This document shows positions 39,801 to 52,148 of a stretch of DNA of 64,000 bases, one piece after another. The position numbers and the translations under genes are program-made. The notes under the pieces were generated by a model that saw nothing but the letters and a program-made list of their open reading frames with translations, was not told where the DNA came from and made no database searches. Origin of the DNA: Hymenolepis diminuta (taxonomy: Eukaryota > Platyhelminthes > Cestoda > Cyclophyllidea > Hymenolepididae); NCBI GenBank assembly GCA_900708905.1, contig CAADRB010000018.1, positions 2,110,016 through 2,174,015 of the forward strand, written 5' to 3'. Each line of letters opens with the position of its first letter. Position 1 is the stretch's first letter.

Positions 39801-42175
39801 CTGTAATCGCTCAGCAAGTCTCCTTAGTTCAGGAATCTGCACCACCTATGAAACCAAAGTCACATGATGTGAGTTGCGATCCAATACCGGAAGTGCCGAA
39901 ATTTGGTAAACAAATGCAAGTTACGCCTCTTTCATTAGAGGTTGGACAGGGTCAAACTTTCTGTCAAGAAGTTGAATTAGCACCAGTTATGCCAAAACGT
40001 GAATCAAACAGAGATGAAACAACACAGAGCGATCCTATCGTTACCTACGGCAAGAAGATGCAAGTCACTCCTCCAGCTATGGAGGTTCATGTATGTCAAA
40101 CAGTGTCTCCAACCGAACCATCGCCTGTGATTTCAGCTGTTGAAGCGGCTCCTGTCGTAGAAAAAGTGTGTGAACCCATGCTAAAAACACCAAAAGATGA
40201 TTTCTCTGTACAGGTTGACACTCCAGCTGCCAAACCTCCGAGCCGCAGTGTCAGAATTCAAAAAGGTGTTGGTGTCTTCGAAGGAACACGTGCAATGGGC
40301 ACACAATTTGCTGCTCCAGAACCTAGACGCTCGCCACTGTCCCCTGTTCTCACGAGACCTATTGGAATTGAATGGGGCGTGCAGGTTGAACCTGTCAAAA
40401 TGTCTGGAGTAACACAAACTCCACCCTTGGAAACACCAAAATTATATGCTGAGCCTAGACCTGATATGTTCTCACAGTCGACTCAAGCTGAATTGTTCGT
40501 TGAACCCGTTAAACCCATTGCTGGACCAGAGGTATTTGTTTCTGCCCCAGTTCCACCAAGACAACCGGAGAATCTGTTCTCCTTTGTCCGAGAAACTAAA
40601 GCAAAGGTCACTGGAAGAAGGGCTAGGTCAGGATCGTCAGGTTTGATTCCTTATAAGACGCAAGTTAATCAAGCAAATAACCTTTCTGTGAGTGTTCCTG
40701 CAATGCTCAACATTAAAACGGATATGGCAAGTCCTGCAACAGTTACCGATGGCTGGGGATATTCAAATCGTACTACCACTTCTCAAGTACCTCGTCGATA
40801 TGCTAGTCGATTTAGGTCCATTCCCAAGAGTGGTTCTTATGACAGAAGAAATAAATCAATGGAGAACATTTATGTAAGAGGATCACGAACTCTACCTCGC
40901 CATTTCATTAGTGATTCTGATCTTGCTATGGAAAACAGATGGCTACAACAGCAATTCGAGATGGAACAACGATGTGAAGAATGCATTGCTCAATGTGTTC
41001 GCTTGATCGGATTCGATAAGGTTGCACAAATGGTTATGGATACAAGGTTACCGGGAGAAGTTAGTCCGTTTGATGATCTAGAAAGCTACCAAGCGAGGAG
41101 AAGGCGATTACAGAATGCTCGAACGCAGTACACTTCAACAACTCCACTGGCATGTCCATATTGCTATGATGGAGGCGAGAGTCATATAAATGGCAGACCA
41201 AGATGGCCATCAGGCGCGGGTGAAGAAGAATTCTTCAGTGGAGACGATAGATACGAATGGGACACTATGCGATCCTATGGGTCTGCTAGGCGTGGCACCT
41301 ACAAATGGATTACAAGAACGCCTACGATGGATTATATGCAGACAGAACCGACAAGTGAGGAAGTTGATCAACTCATGAAGAGTCGTGCTCTCTGTGCTTA
41401 TTGCAGTGACTACGAACTGCAACAAAGTGGAATCAACGCAAACTTTGAAGAGAACGCTGCATTCACTTTCGTGGCTTGGAAGACGAATCATGAAGGTGAC
41501 GAGAAACTAGAATTAGATACCATTGGTCGCTTACTCAAGCTCACAATGGTTGGAGCGCGAATACCAGGTACTGGAGAGGTGATCTCCGCAGCAGATGCAT
41601 TCTACCGCGGCATTTTGCGAGTTATCTACATGGATGATGAACGAGGTATCATACTTCCACTAACAACAGCTATTAATGCTAATGCTGTTATAGTGGAGAA
41701 GCGGTTCTCCAGTGGTGTTGGTATTACTTTCCACTCACCTCGTAAGTGTCCGATTGAGTGTACAGCTGTTTGGCAAACCCCCAACATGCGACGAAGAACA
41801 TATCGGGTAAACTACATACGTGTGAGTGATGCGGAACGTATTCCAGTAAGCAGAGCCTTAGAAGAGGGTATAATTGACAAATACAGCGGTGAAATTGTCC
41901 GTGTACGAGCACCGAATTCATTCGAAATGGGCGATACTCTTCTACAAATGCGTGAATCTAGTGTAGGCACGGGTGAAACCATGGAGAGGAAGCAACATCC
42001 GGAAAGGTTCAACATTCGCGAGGCTATCCTAAACGACATCATTAGTGTGGATCTTATCCAGCCTGAAATCATCTTACTGCCAAGTTCTGGAGTGGCTTCC
42101 GTGACTCCAGGTGGTGGAAGAAGGGATGAGGATGGATCTATAGGAAGTGAAATCAGTTCAGACTTGGAAGTTTAG
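30833..42175 (+). CDS. Plakin-family giant protein, paralog 2 (about 2893 residues, 11 exons)
   Basis: Exons inferred from GT-AG sites with matching phases: 30833-30851, 32287-32324, 32414-32575, 33000-33152, 33415-33510, 33590-33718, 33787-34118, 34200-34305, 34379-34514, 34591-34798, 34873-42175 (8682 coding bases). Residues 20-460 are helical, spectrin-repeat-like. Residues about 246-297 are an SH3 fold of plakin type, with RALVSL, KGEILRLMDN, HLWRVRTSTG and EVPGVCLWL, followed by helix IKQRCKKTWLEIINLIRLRL. This arrangement is characteristic of desmoplakin/plectin plakin domains. The tail has a TQIG-repeat zone (about 555-1100), a KKLQV zone (about 1124-2190), junction RSVRIQKGVG (about 2250), ENLFSFVRETKA (about 2357) and degenerate plakin repeats (about 2625-2870). 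It ends SDLEV. No calponin-homology actin-binding domain precedes the plakin domain. The family role is linking cytoskeleton to membrane junctions; partners here are unknown. The 19-base first exon is the least certain part; the next in-frame ATG is at 32429. Confidence 0.85.
30852..32286 (+). other. Intron 1 of plakin paralog 2, with a GC-richer patch
   Basis: The intron runs from GTACGT after the first coding exon to a CTCTTTAG acceptor. Bases 31808-31935 are richer in CA/GT and G+C than the rest and are open on both strands without recognisable protein content. They may hold an intronic regulatory element, which is a guess. Confidence 0.45.
32807..32829. repeat. (TA)n(TG)n microsatellite
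   Basis: A run of TA dinucleotides passes directly into TG dinucleotides, inside the intron after exon 3 of the second plakin-like gene. Confidence 0.9.
35160..36780 (+). repeat. Coding repeat zone I: TQIG-x-L/Y motif
   Basis: This lies in the tail exon of plakin paralog 2. About eleven copies of a [TV]-Q-[IVL]-G core followed by a hydrophobic/tyrosine patch appear, for example VQIGYKS, TQIGYSV, TQIGPLYSG, AQVGVLYSN, TQVGMLYEG, TQIGTLLMG, VQVGKIYLQ, TQIGPMVMH and IQIGQLLQE. Spacing is irregular, with Ser/Thr- and Arg/Lys-rich linkers such as RRSRSMTSSSEEDE. I see no match to a named repeat. Confidence 0.7.
36860..40090 (+). repeat. Coding repeat zone II: composite KKLQV repeat with one Cys per unit
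   Basis: About seventeen KKLQV-type cores ([GDNPS]-K-x-[LMV]-Q-[VI]) are spread over roughly 1070 residues. The fuller units contain, in order, GKKLQV, a T/S-Q-T/S strand, Y/F-[SA]-APP, D-x-x-C-[DE]-[PA] and FDA-x-VQV, for example YSAPPQPKLETEDRACEP. Unit length varies. The related array at bases 1-1980 shares the core, the APP motif and an FSCGPLP version of the Cys motif. Confidence 0.8.
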
Positions 42176-45100
42176 GGCGGCTAGTTACTATAGAAATTAC
42201 TGTATTAGAATTGTTTCTAATTTTCATGCACACAGTTTACAAAGGAAAAATATTTCTACACGATATCCTACCTTAAAACAATTTCCCTCCAGTATGCATT
42301 AATCTGCGTGGATTTCACTTGTGCACACCGCTTTCTTCCTCTTATCTCGACAACTCCTAACCTGGTGATTTTCCTCAACTCTGATTTATCCTCTTATGTA
42401 CGACTTTTGAAGAAACTGTTTAATACTTTTCTTTTGTGAAATATCCCTTTCATACCCTAATATACCTGCAAATTATCATTGGGCTGATTGAATAGTTTAT
42501 ATAAATACGATGATTATTATTGAGGTGAACTGAGGGTGTAAAATTCAACTCTCTTTGTTTAATTTAAACTTGATTAAGGACATGTTCTTACCAAGCCAGT
42601 CATTGCAAATAAATTGTCAGGCATCATTTAGCAGCTGAAGGCAGCTGTCTGTGTATTCCTTTATCTGTCCTCTTGACCGTTAATTGACCAATCAGTTAAT
42701 TTTGCCATAGGCAATTCATTCCTTATTTCATTTCGCTTTCACATTATTGATTATCGAAGTTTAGGGCAATTATAACCATTGAACAGTGAATCGAAAAGTG
42801 ATAGTTTTAAATGTTGAATTAAACCGACAGGAAGCAGAGACTGTATTCTTTTAAGATTGACTGTTGGGAAACGAGCTATCATCGGATCGGTGACAGCTTG
42901 CCCATTCGTCTCGCCTAGGCTATCAAGATTTCATGAGATGATTAAGCTCACGCACATCTTAGCATTGGAGATAATCTGTGGATGTGTATTATCCATCCTG
43001 GGCAAAACATATACTCTTCACTTTAATTTCTCGATCAGATTTTTCATAAAGGAAGTGTGTTTGAGTTTAGTACAGCTTGATTATACTTGTCTGCAGATAT
43101 AAGTGTATTGTTTCTTTGCTTAGCAAGAATGCAAGCATATACTTGACCTCATTTCTTATGTACGAAGTACAGGTCAACTCTAAAGCAGACAGGGTGTTTG
43201 AAAACAGTTCACTACAACGTCCTGCGATCATTCAAATGTTCATGAGGCAGTTAAGTTGATGGCACACCATGAAGTTCAAAAATCAAATGTTTGAATGGCA
43301 AGATATAAAAAAATCAAAAGAGACATGCATATTCAGATTGATGCAAGTAACGCCCAACATTGTCGTGGGAAACTCACGACCATGGATTCCATAATGGAGT
43401 ACCAAGCAGTTTATATACGAATATGAAACAAAGTTTCATGCTGTGCCTGTTTTTCTCATGCTTTTATTAAAGGTATTCAAGAATTCTTAAAATAAACTCA
43501 AATAATGGAAGCCAGTTGACTTAGGCGAAACGCTTAACTTTTTTCGTAAAATTAAGTTGATTGACTAGTGAACTTAGTATTTAGTATCAATTGGAATGTA
43601 AAATTATTTTAATTTTGACGTTTATGAGAGCTTTTAAGTAAATTTTAGGTACCTGAAGCAAACACAACAAGATTAAATATCATATAGCAGATAAATAAGA
43701 ACTAGGTACTTTGATTGACTGATTGACAAAAGTTTACATTCCTTATTTTTTTAAGAAGTGAAATAAAACAAACAATATTCAATTGCTTTTGATAGTGCCT
43801 ATCTAAAATGTTGTAATACCATCTAATTTCATCTTTGAAAATATGATACATTGAAAAGAGATATTGTAATCCATTAAACGCGAGCTTAGAACTGGGCTAG
43901 TACGGAAGCACTTCCCATCACACTGACCAACGAGAACGATATAATATGAGATCTATACAACCAGGGTCACATGCTGTGGGAGACGGAAATAGTAAGACGG
44001 TCACTCCTCCCCTCTCGTACCTCTTAAGGCTTCTTTGTCCATCTTTCAAATAATCATGCTTTCATAGAACTTTAACTAGTCCCATTCTTTATTGCCTCAC
44101 CTAGTAATGTTCTTTAATCGGTATTGATTAAAACCGCGCTTCCTATAAAGGCAATTCACTTACACGTACTTGGATTGCTTTCCTAAACTATTAATATATG
44201 TGCAAATGAAATGAATGTCGTTAAGCTTCTCGCAAATTGGTTAGTGAAAATGAACGCAGCGAGGAATCACACAAAATAATATTAACTTAAATGAAAAAGT
44301 AATTAATATTACCTAATTAGTTGAATGAAATTTTAATTAAAATTAAAACCAACCAGATCAAGCAAAAAGAAACGCAGCTGAGGTATGGTATATTTAATCA
44401 TGGTACCATATATCATTATCCCTGAATTTAAGATACCAATGCTGCATTGTTAACTTTACCCATTCTGTTAAACCAGTTGGTTTTCAAGTCGTACATTTTA
44501 AAAATAACGTCGGTGGTGGAAGGAATCTCTCTCTAGAGTTGAGATTTTCGTTCTTTACTTTATCACTAAAGAGGGACGTCAAAAACTAGAAATTGCTCAC
44601 AAAAATTCTTCGCGTCAGACCCAACCAGGTCAGATTTTTGCCAAAATAATCCCACAAATTCAACGCTCATTTATTAATTTTTTCAGATGCAAGCAAATAC
44701 TTTTGGATATCAACCGTCTGTGCAGTGGGGCATTTTATTAGATCGAAGAGCATTCTCTTCCAGGTCATGACAGCTGGATCCATAGCAAAATTTCCGATCG
44801 ATTAATTTAGCTTAAAACAAAATAGCCGTTTATGTTAATATGACAGCGTCTACATAAAATTCGCAACCTGATTATAGAGCTTTGTTTTCATGCACCACTA
44901 ACGTACATACAGTAACTTACGGATACTAGCAAAACAGTCAGATCATGTTTTGACAAACACCTTCAAGATTACAATTAATAAGACCGCCTTGTGTGAATCA
45001 CATTTAGGCAATTTTTGCCTGAAAAGTATAATTAGCCATCGACTATGGGATGGGAAAAAAGAATCAATATACTTCCATTGGAAGAAAGTGGATTGAACAT

Positions 45101-47760
45101 TTTAAAATTTCCAAAAGGATTACAAATGACAGATTTTTCGTCGTTCTAAATTATATATAAAAGCCTAACTATTGCTGTTATAAGTAACCTTTGATTCCGA
45201 TTCAATATAATTTGTGAGTATAAACCGAAATCTTTTTTTTCACTGAAAAATATTAATTTTGGGAAGGTTACTTATGGTAAGGAAGTATTTATCAGATAAA
45301 ATCTTATTTATAAGCCATTATAGAATGAAAGGCCATAAGATGTGTAAAAGTATGTAAGACGGACTAAGAAGTAATAAAAAGTACAAAGTTGAGAGGATGT
45401 AACTGTTTCTCCACAATGGCCGCTAACCATTTTCGCAATATTGTTCCATGTGGTTGATTACGTCTGGAGTTGAAGCTTTCTTATCTGTTCATTCTGTTCT
45501 ACGATGAAGTCCTAACAAAGTGGCTCCGTATTGGGCTGATGAAGTTGCAAGCTTAAGTTACTTCTTGCTTCTCAAATCTATACACCGACAGGCCAAATAA
45601 TTTGGAGGATGAACCACTACGCGTTTCCAAAATTTAATTTAAGTCATTACTAATTCTTGAGACCTGAATAGATTATCCTGGGACAATGCATAAATAATGC
45701 AGCCATGAGCATTGTTTTGTCGTCTTTCAATCAGGTTTCTAATTCTGGTTTATTGTTGGATTTTCCCATTCTCTACGCCCATTTTGATTATTAAATCCCC
45801 CAAATTCTCAGCCTTTTTGTTCTTATTGAGGTTGTAAAAGTAATTATCTAATTGAATAACAAAAAATACTCAAATCTCTTCGGCGGCATATACCTGACAC
45901 CAACCACCGGACACATTTTTGAATAATTCTTAATCTGTTATCATCTACCATAAGTTAGAAAATACAAGATGAATATTTCAGGATAATTCAATTTACTTCT
46001 GTCAGAGGCGAACGCATCCTTAACCTTTTGGGAATAAATCTTGTAAGGTAAATCTCCTACTTTTGGATACCCATTAAATGATAAAATGGGTATTTGTAAG
46101 TGTTATCTTTCCCTCCTGGGGAATCAATACAAATTTTTATGAGAACGGCAAGCCTTGATATAAAAATGATGAATGATAAGAACCAGTAAATTATAGAAAT
46201 CACATTTCTATTCTGGATTTCAAAATGCAGAATGTTGATATTTTATACGATATGAATTCATTAAAATATAGATGACAATCACTCATTTAAAATTGCAATG
46301 AAAGGTTTGTTGACATAGCAGAGAAAATGGCGAGTTATGCTTTTATGATCCAAATCTTGTTTTATTATATATTTTCATTTAAAAGACAGAGACAAAAACA
46401 TCACAAGTACTTGGTGGTCTCAAGTATGAGACCAGGGAAAAGCACAAAGAAGCACTTGATACAATTTCTAAACTAAGCAAGCAAATAATGGATGGTCTTC
46501 TTATACATTTTTGCATGACAGATACAAATTTATCTTCCTTCATCTAAATTGATGCTGCTTTTGTTACTAGCCTTTTGAGGGAACCGAGAATTCACTTAAA
46601 AATTCTTGGACATAAATTTCCCAACGCTGACGAAAAATTCATTTGACCCTAAAATCTGGTTTGCTGAATTCCACCTTAAAATATTTTCTATTAAGTTTGG
46701 AAAAGCATTAATTTTTTATTTTCATACCTGAAATCGACAAAGCCTGCATCATCTGTGATTTTCTCATATTTGTACAGCGGAACAATAAAAACCTAACTAC
46801 TGAGGAATGGAATGATGCAACAAGACTCAACACTGCCAGTGCCATAATTTATTTAGGAAGCCCTTTCCTATTGCATCGGACCTATTTAAGGAAGTATTAG
46901 GTCCCATTCGAGTTTTTATCTTCAAATTCTTGGAATCTATCTTTGAACTCGTTGTTAACTTGAAGGACGTTTTATTCAATGACTCAAGTAAGAAGTTCAT
47001 TCGAATTCGTTGCAAGGAACTTAGCAATATTTGTGTGAAGATGCACGATAAAAATAAACAAAAGAACGTAGCCACCTTGAATACCTTATTGCCAAAGTGG
47101 TCAAAAATCTTGATGCCGATACGTTTATATAACATAAGATGAATGTAAATTTTGCTTTGACTTTAAAAATTTCTGTCAATTTTAATACAGATAGCGGAGG
47201 AATTATGTTGAAAGAAATAGTGACAGTCCTTCATTACCCTCAGTTGATCTCAAAATCAGATGACAAAAATTAGCTTAAAGAACTACTGAACTGCCAATTT
47301 GGTTATACTGCAACGATGAAATTGTCCAAGGAAATGCAATTTAAATACTCGAGTTTATGATTTATCAAAGGGAATCTTCAGAACTTCTTGATAATTTGGA
47401 AACAAGGAACTGTTTTTGTCATGATACGTTCTTCTCTGTAGGATACCGTAATCGACTTTTAGATCTCTTAAGAAATTATACTAGTTATAAATAAAAATCT
47501 GACAACATCGCAATACAAAACGATCCAAACTAGCACATCAAAATAAGACGCACATTTGCGATTGATAGGTCGATTTATATTATGCGCCATTTACAATATT
47601 AATTTAAATAAAGTGGTTCGATAAAAGAGAATTAAAAGAAGCGGAAATTAAAGGGTAGAAAACAAAGAATCTTAAATATAATAATTATTTTTAGAGAAAA
47701 TATTATTCATTCTATGCAGCAGTTTTCAAAAAGCCAAAATGGACTACAAGATGATGTAGA

Positions 47761-47799
47761 AATTATTGTTGTTATTAATAATAGTAATAATAATAGTAC
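47761..47799. repeat. AT-rich trinucleotide low-complexity tract
   Basis: Runs of TTG/TTA and then AAT/AGT trinucleotides. Simple sequence without coding potential. Confidence 0.7.
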
Positions 47800-50246
47800 A
47801 TATGGGCACAATCAGGATTTTTTGCTTTTAGCATTTTTTAAATCTTTCTTACTAAGAAATATTAAGTGAGATATTGCCTGAGGACTCTCATGTAATGTGC
47901 AAAGACCATTTGGACAGGAACTGATTGAATTGTGCTGTTAACTTTGGAACGGTTGAAATCACTACGCTCAATACGAAAATATCACTACCGAAAATTCTTA
48001 TATGATCATTTATTTAAACGTTGACGCAAATTTCTGCAAAATTTCTATTAATTGTAAAGCTCATCACCTCTATTTAGTCTTCGAACAAGATAGCCCCTAT
48101 ATAATGCATTTATTTGGCACCCTTCCACAAATTAAAGTTCACCGCTTTAGCCATAGAAGACACCAATGTCTGTGAAATTTCGTGAGTTTTACCCTTGGGA
48201 GTCCACTAATTCAAACGAAGTCAACACTGAAGAAGATGTAATTGAACTCTTTTATAAATAATATATTGACCATGTTCGAAGATTGCTGAAATTTTACTTG
48301 GACAAGGAATTCGTGCACAAATGGAGGCCTTTATTGGTAGATTTTATTCATCCATTGAAAGTTTGTTTTGTTTTTTGTTTTAGTTAAATGCTATATTTTT
48401 ACCACTCTGCTAGCTAGATTCTAACGCTTATTTACTTTAGCATGGTTTCAGTGTTTATTGCTAGAGGAGTGGGAAATTCGATCTGCGAACAACAAGTTGG
48501 TTAACCATGGACAAAAGTGGAACTTCTGCCATTCATAAAATTTATTGTAGTTTGTAGATTTCAGTAGTTCTTTATTGGGTTTGACGGAGACAATAACATG
48601 ATTCCAATGAAGGAGGCAAACTTCCTTCGTTTCGTAGCCAGATATGCAACCTTTCTAATTGGAGGCTGTCAAAACTTACCACCGTTATAAAGAAGCCAAA
48701 TAAGAGAAATCGACTGCATCCCATTGCCCAATCCCGTTTAAATAAACTAAATCTGTCCTAATATATTTCCCTTCAGGAGTTGCGAGATTATCTAGCTGTT
48801 TGTAATTAATCAAATAGTGTTTTCAATGAATAAGATGCTTTCATAAATAAAGTTGTTTCGTCAATGTATATCTCGATTTTAATCTCATTTTTGCGGTTAA
48901 AATTTTCGTTTATTGGAATATTTGAACAAGTAATTTGTAATTTACCTAATCACTCATTTCAAAATATTGTCTAAATCCTCTCTATCTCTAAAATTTTTAC
49001 TGAGTATCCAATAGATTAGGTTTTTTTAGTGATCTATAATGTCCGATATTCCATTTTCTTCGATAGAGAAGAGAGGAGGAGGAATCACATGTCAGTTGGG
49101 CACAAAACGAATTTTAAGTACCACCTTGAAATATGTCAATTGCTCAGTAATACAATATTTATGGAAATATAGTGTGATAGATAATAAAAATGCTATGTTC
49201 AAGGGGAAATATTCATTAAAATAACTTTGCAGCCTTGACAAGACTATGATTGGTTTTCTAATTAGGCATATATTTGAAGAAATTTACTAAAATAGGTTAT
49301 AATTTCTGAAATCATATGCCGGGATTTGCATAAAATACATTCGTTTCTATTTTTTATTCATAAATGTTTTTTGATATCCTCTAAGTATCACACAGTGGTA
49401 CAAACCGGAAACTTTTAGAAACGTCCAGAAAGCCTGGGATGTTACAATAACGTTAGTACTGATCTCTGGACATTTTATTTTTGTAGAGGTCTACAACACC
49501 GATATCACAGTCAGAAGTAGGAAAAGCACAAGTTCTCATTGTTATAGAGAAAGCTTATTAAATTTCTATAATATTTAACATATACCCAGGTCTGACTCTC
49601 TTTCCTTCAATATAAATTTAATTAAGATATATGTTAATTGTATATTTAATTAAATTTGATAATCCGAACTGCCTTAGTCCAGAACCGTTCACTGTTGAAA
49701 TAAGATGGTGTAATTCGGAGATTCGTCCATTTTATGTATATTTGAGTTTCAAATCACATCCGAACTTATCTAATCCAACCTTCTTAGAGCAGAATTTAAA
49801 GCAAAATTGAAAAAAATGATCAAGCAGAGATTCTGATAGCTTCTTTTTATTTAACTTTGAATCTAGCTTATCACCCATGATATGAACATATTAAATAGAT
49901 TTACCTAAATTGTAGTATCAAAACTTAAGAGGTCAGATGGCAAGATTGCGCTTATTTAAATGTATCTTGATTTTCTGATTGCTGTGTAACATTTTTTGAA
50001 TGCTTTAAATGTTATGTTGAATAGGAACATCCATCCATCTCTATTGGTCCTATCCGATTCGGTTTTTCATCTCGTCTGTTTTTGATAATCTAATTAGCTA
50101 GAAAAAATTTTTATTTTCTTAAGCTGTTAATGTCCTAAAACTATGAAGAAGAATACATAGATTTTTTATTTACGTTTTCATTTATGTATTCTTTTATTAT
50201 TTGTCAGTTGCCCTTTCTTAAAGCTACAGCTATTTAGACCCAAAAA

Positions 50247-50260
50247 GGGGGGTGGGGGAG
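50247..50260 (+). repeat. G-run element, copy 1
   Basis: Six G, one T, five G, then AG, embedded in AT-rich intergenic DNA. Two further G-run elements follow at roughly 0.85 and 1.04 kb intervals. Confidence 0.5.
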
Positions 50261-50469
50261 AAATAAGACTTATGGCTTGACGACGGCTTTCATTCACAGA
50301 ACAAATTTACTTATGTATGTTTGAATCTGTGATAAATAAATGACTGCCTAGTTAGCCAATAATTGCAGTGACGACCTCTCCACAGGTGGCTTTACATATC
50401 CAAATATGATCGTGAGAGTTCAATAATCGATCATCTAGTGCATGAGGGATAGGGCTTGGTATTTCTTTC

Positions 50470-50509
50470 GAGTGCAACGAAGATATTTGATTAGACGTCC
50501 TAACATCTT
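50470..50509 (+). repeat. Diverged 40-base repeat, copy A
   Basis: Shares GAGTG-AACGAA-ATT-GATTAG-CCTAACA in the same order and spacing with the copy at 51180. By eye about three quarters of bases match. No family assignment. Confidence 0.5.
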
Positions 50510-51079
50510 CTCCTTTTAATATTGGCTTTCGTCTATCGATATGCGTTGTTTAGACGTTGTACTGCGGTTGACATCAAGACTTCGGTGATCGCCAGCAATC
50601 CCGCTTTATTTCTCGGTTTTGAGGCTTTCATTCCATTTTTGGTGGTGTTGAGCTTTACTGACTTTTTTTTCCAACTTTGAGCTTCCTTTGAATGCTTTCT
50701 TATGACAGTAGGTTAATTCTCAACTGCATCCATTTTGAGCTGGATTGTCACCTTGGAACGACCTTAAGTTTTAACACCTTTGGATAGGACATGAATTTCA
50801 CTGCTTACCTAACCGTATTCTCTCATCCAGAAAAATTTCTACCGCTTTGCAGAATCTCCTGTTAGTAGAATATTTTTTCTCCTCAAGTTTTGAATGCTTT
50901 TTTCTAATTTTTATTGTTGCACCTCTTCCTCCCTTTAAAAGTATTTTGATTTAGCGTCTTGTTGCTACCGAAAGTCATGTTTCTTATACGGCAACGTAAT
51001 GCTTCATGATCTCTTTTACCAAATACGTGCTTCTTGAATGGATAGAACAGACTGAAATCCCATTTACTACTAAATCAAC

Positions 51080-51112
51080 AATCAGATGGAGGTCTGGAGG
51101 GGGGGGAGAGGG
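51080..51112 (+). repeat. G-run element, copy 2
   Basis: GGAGGTCTGGAGG runs into an eight-G tract and then AGAGGG. The GGT-TGGAGGGGGG core is shared with the element near 52132. Confidence 0.5.
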
Positions 51113-51179
51113 ATGAATAAACATGCCTTTTCGGAGATTTGGAGTGACAACGAAAGGACTGAATAACTGCTAAATTTTT

Positions 51180-51219
51180 GAGTGAAACGAAAACATTCGA
51201 TTAGGCTTCCTAACACATT
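51180..51219 (+). repeat. Diverged 40-base repeat, copy B
   Basis: Partner of the segment at 50470, offset 710 bases in the same orientation. With the nearby G-runs it suggests an old local duplication with a later length change. Confidence 0.5.
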
Positions 51220-52131
51220 TAAAACAGCTTTCTGAAATTCCATAGAAAGTTAAAATTGATTTTTTTGACTACCTAACCTTGCATTTTAGTGTAGCTAAAA
51301 ATGTATACTATCTTCTACTATCTAAACTATGCAGACTGGTTTGCGAAAAACAGAAAAAAATTCAATTTGACACAAAACTTTCTTTGTGGAAAACTCTCAT
51401 CTAGAGTAAATTTCCGATTAGTAAATAGTAAATGCATTTTAAACAAGCGTAAAAGCCAAGACTGACTTAAGAAAATTTCATCTTTTGATGTTTTTATTTG
51501 GTTAAACATATTGTTTTCAGGATTGAACTACTCTCTACGCCATAACTGTGAACAAAAATTGAAATCCTCGTCTTTTTTGCACTCACACTTTTATATGATG
51601 CTGATAGTTTATCCCCATTCGGTTGTTTATATTTCAGATAAATAGTTGCTCCTTTAAAAAATAAATTTAATGTATTGGAAGCTGTGCTGAAGTATCAAAG
51701 AGAACACCTCCTAAATATATAAAGTCTTAATAGGTTATGTTGTATGATCAGGCGCAAAAACTTCCAAGGCCAAAAAGAGACGTTTGAGAGGGATTGGAGC
51801 GAGTGGCCAGGTCAACCTTGTAGCCTTTATTCATAACCCGGGTGCTAGGACTTCACACTTAAGAAGACTTGTTGAGTAATATTCATCGTTGTTATCTTCC
51901 CAACCGTTGCGTGAGAAGATCCTTCTCCTATTATCTGCCAATTACTTTCTTTATTTGATTTGTAACTATCTATCTCTGTTTTATAATTTTTATCCATCCT
52001 TTTCCCCTTTCATTATTTCGCTCCTTTTTTCAAATCTAATCTTTCAAGTCCCCTTTCTAACAACTTAAATACAAGAACTAAACCTTTGACCAATTTGTTT
52101 AGGAAAGTATGGCCACAACTAAGTATTTCAA

Positions 52132-52148
52132 GGTTGGAGGGGGGACAG
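52132..52148 (+). repeat. G-run element, copy 3
   Basis: GGTTGGAGGGGGGACAG, matching the core of the element near 51091. Confidence 0.45.

Noticed and set aside
34877..42175. Treating the long frame as a separate single-exon gene starting at an internal ATG
   Set aside because: Phase-matched splicing joins it to upstream exons encoding a plakin SH3 domain.
46827..47142. Opposed frames of about 70-110 codons, possibly a decayed coding remnant
   Set aside because: I could not link them to any family or to flanking exons.
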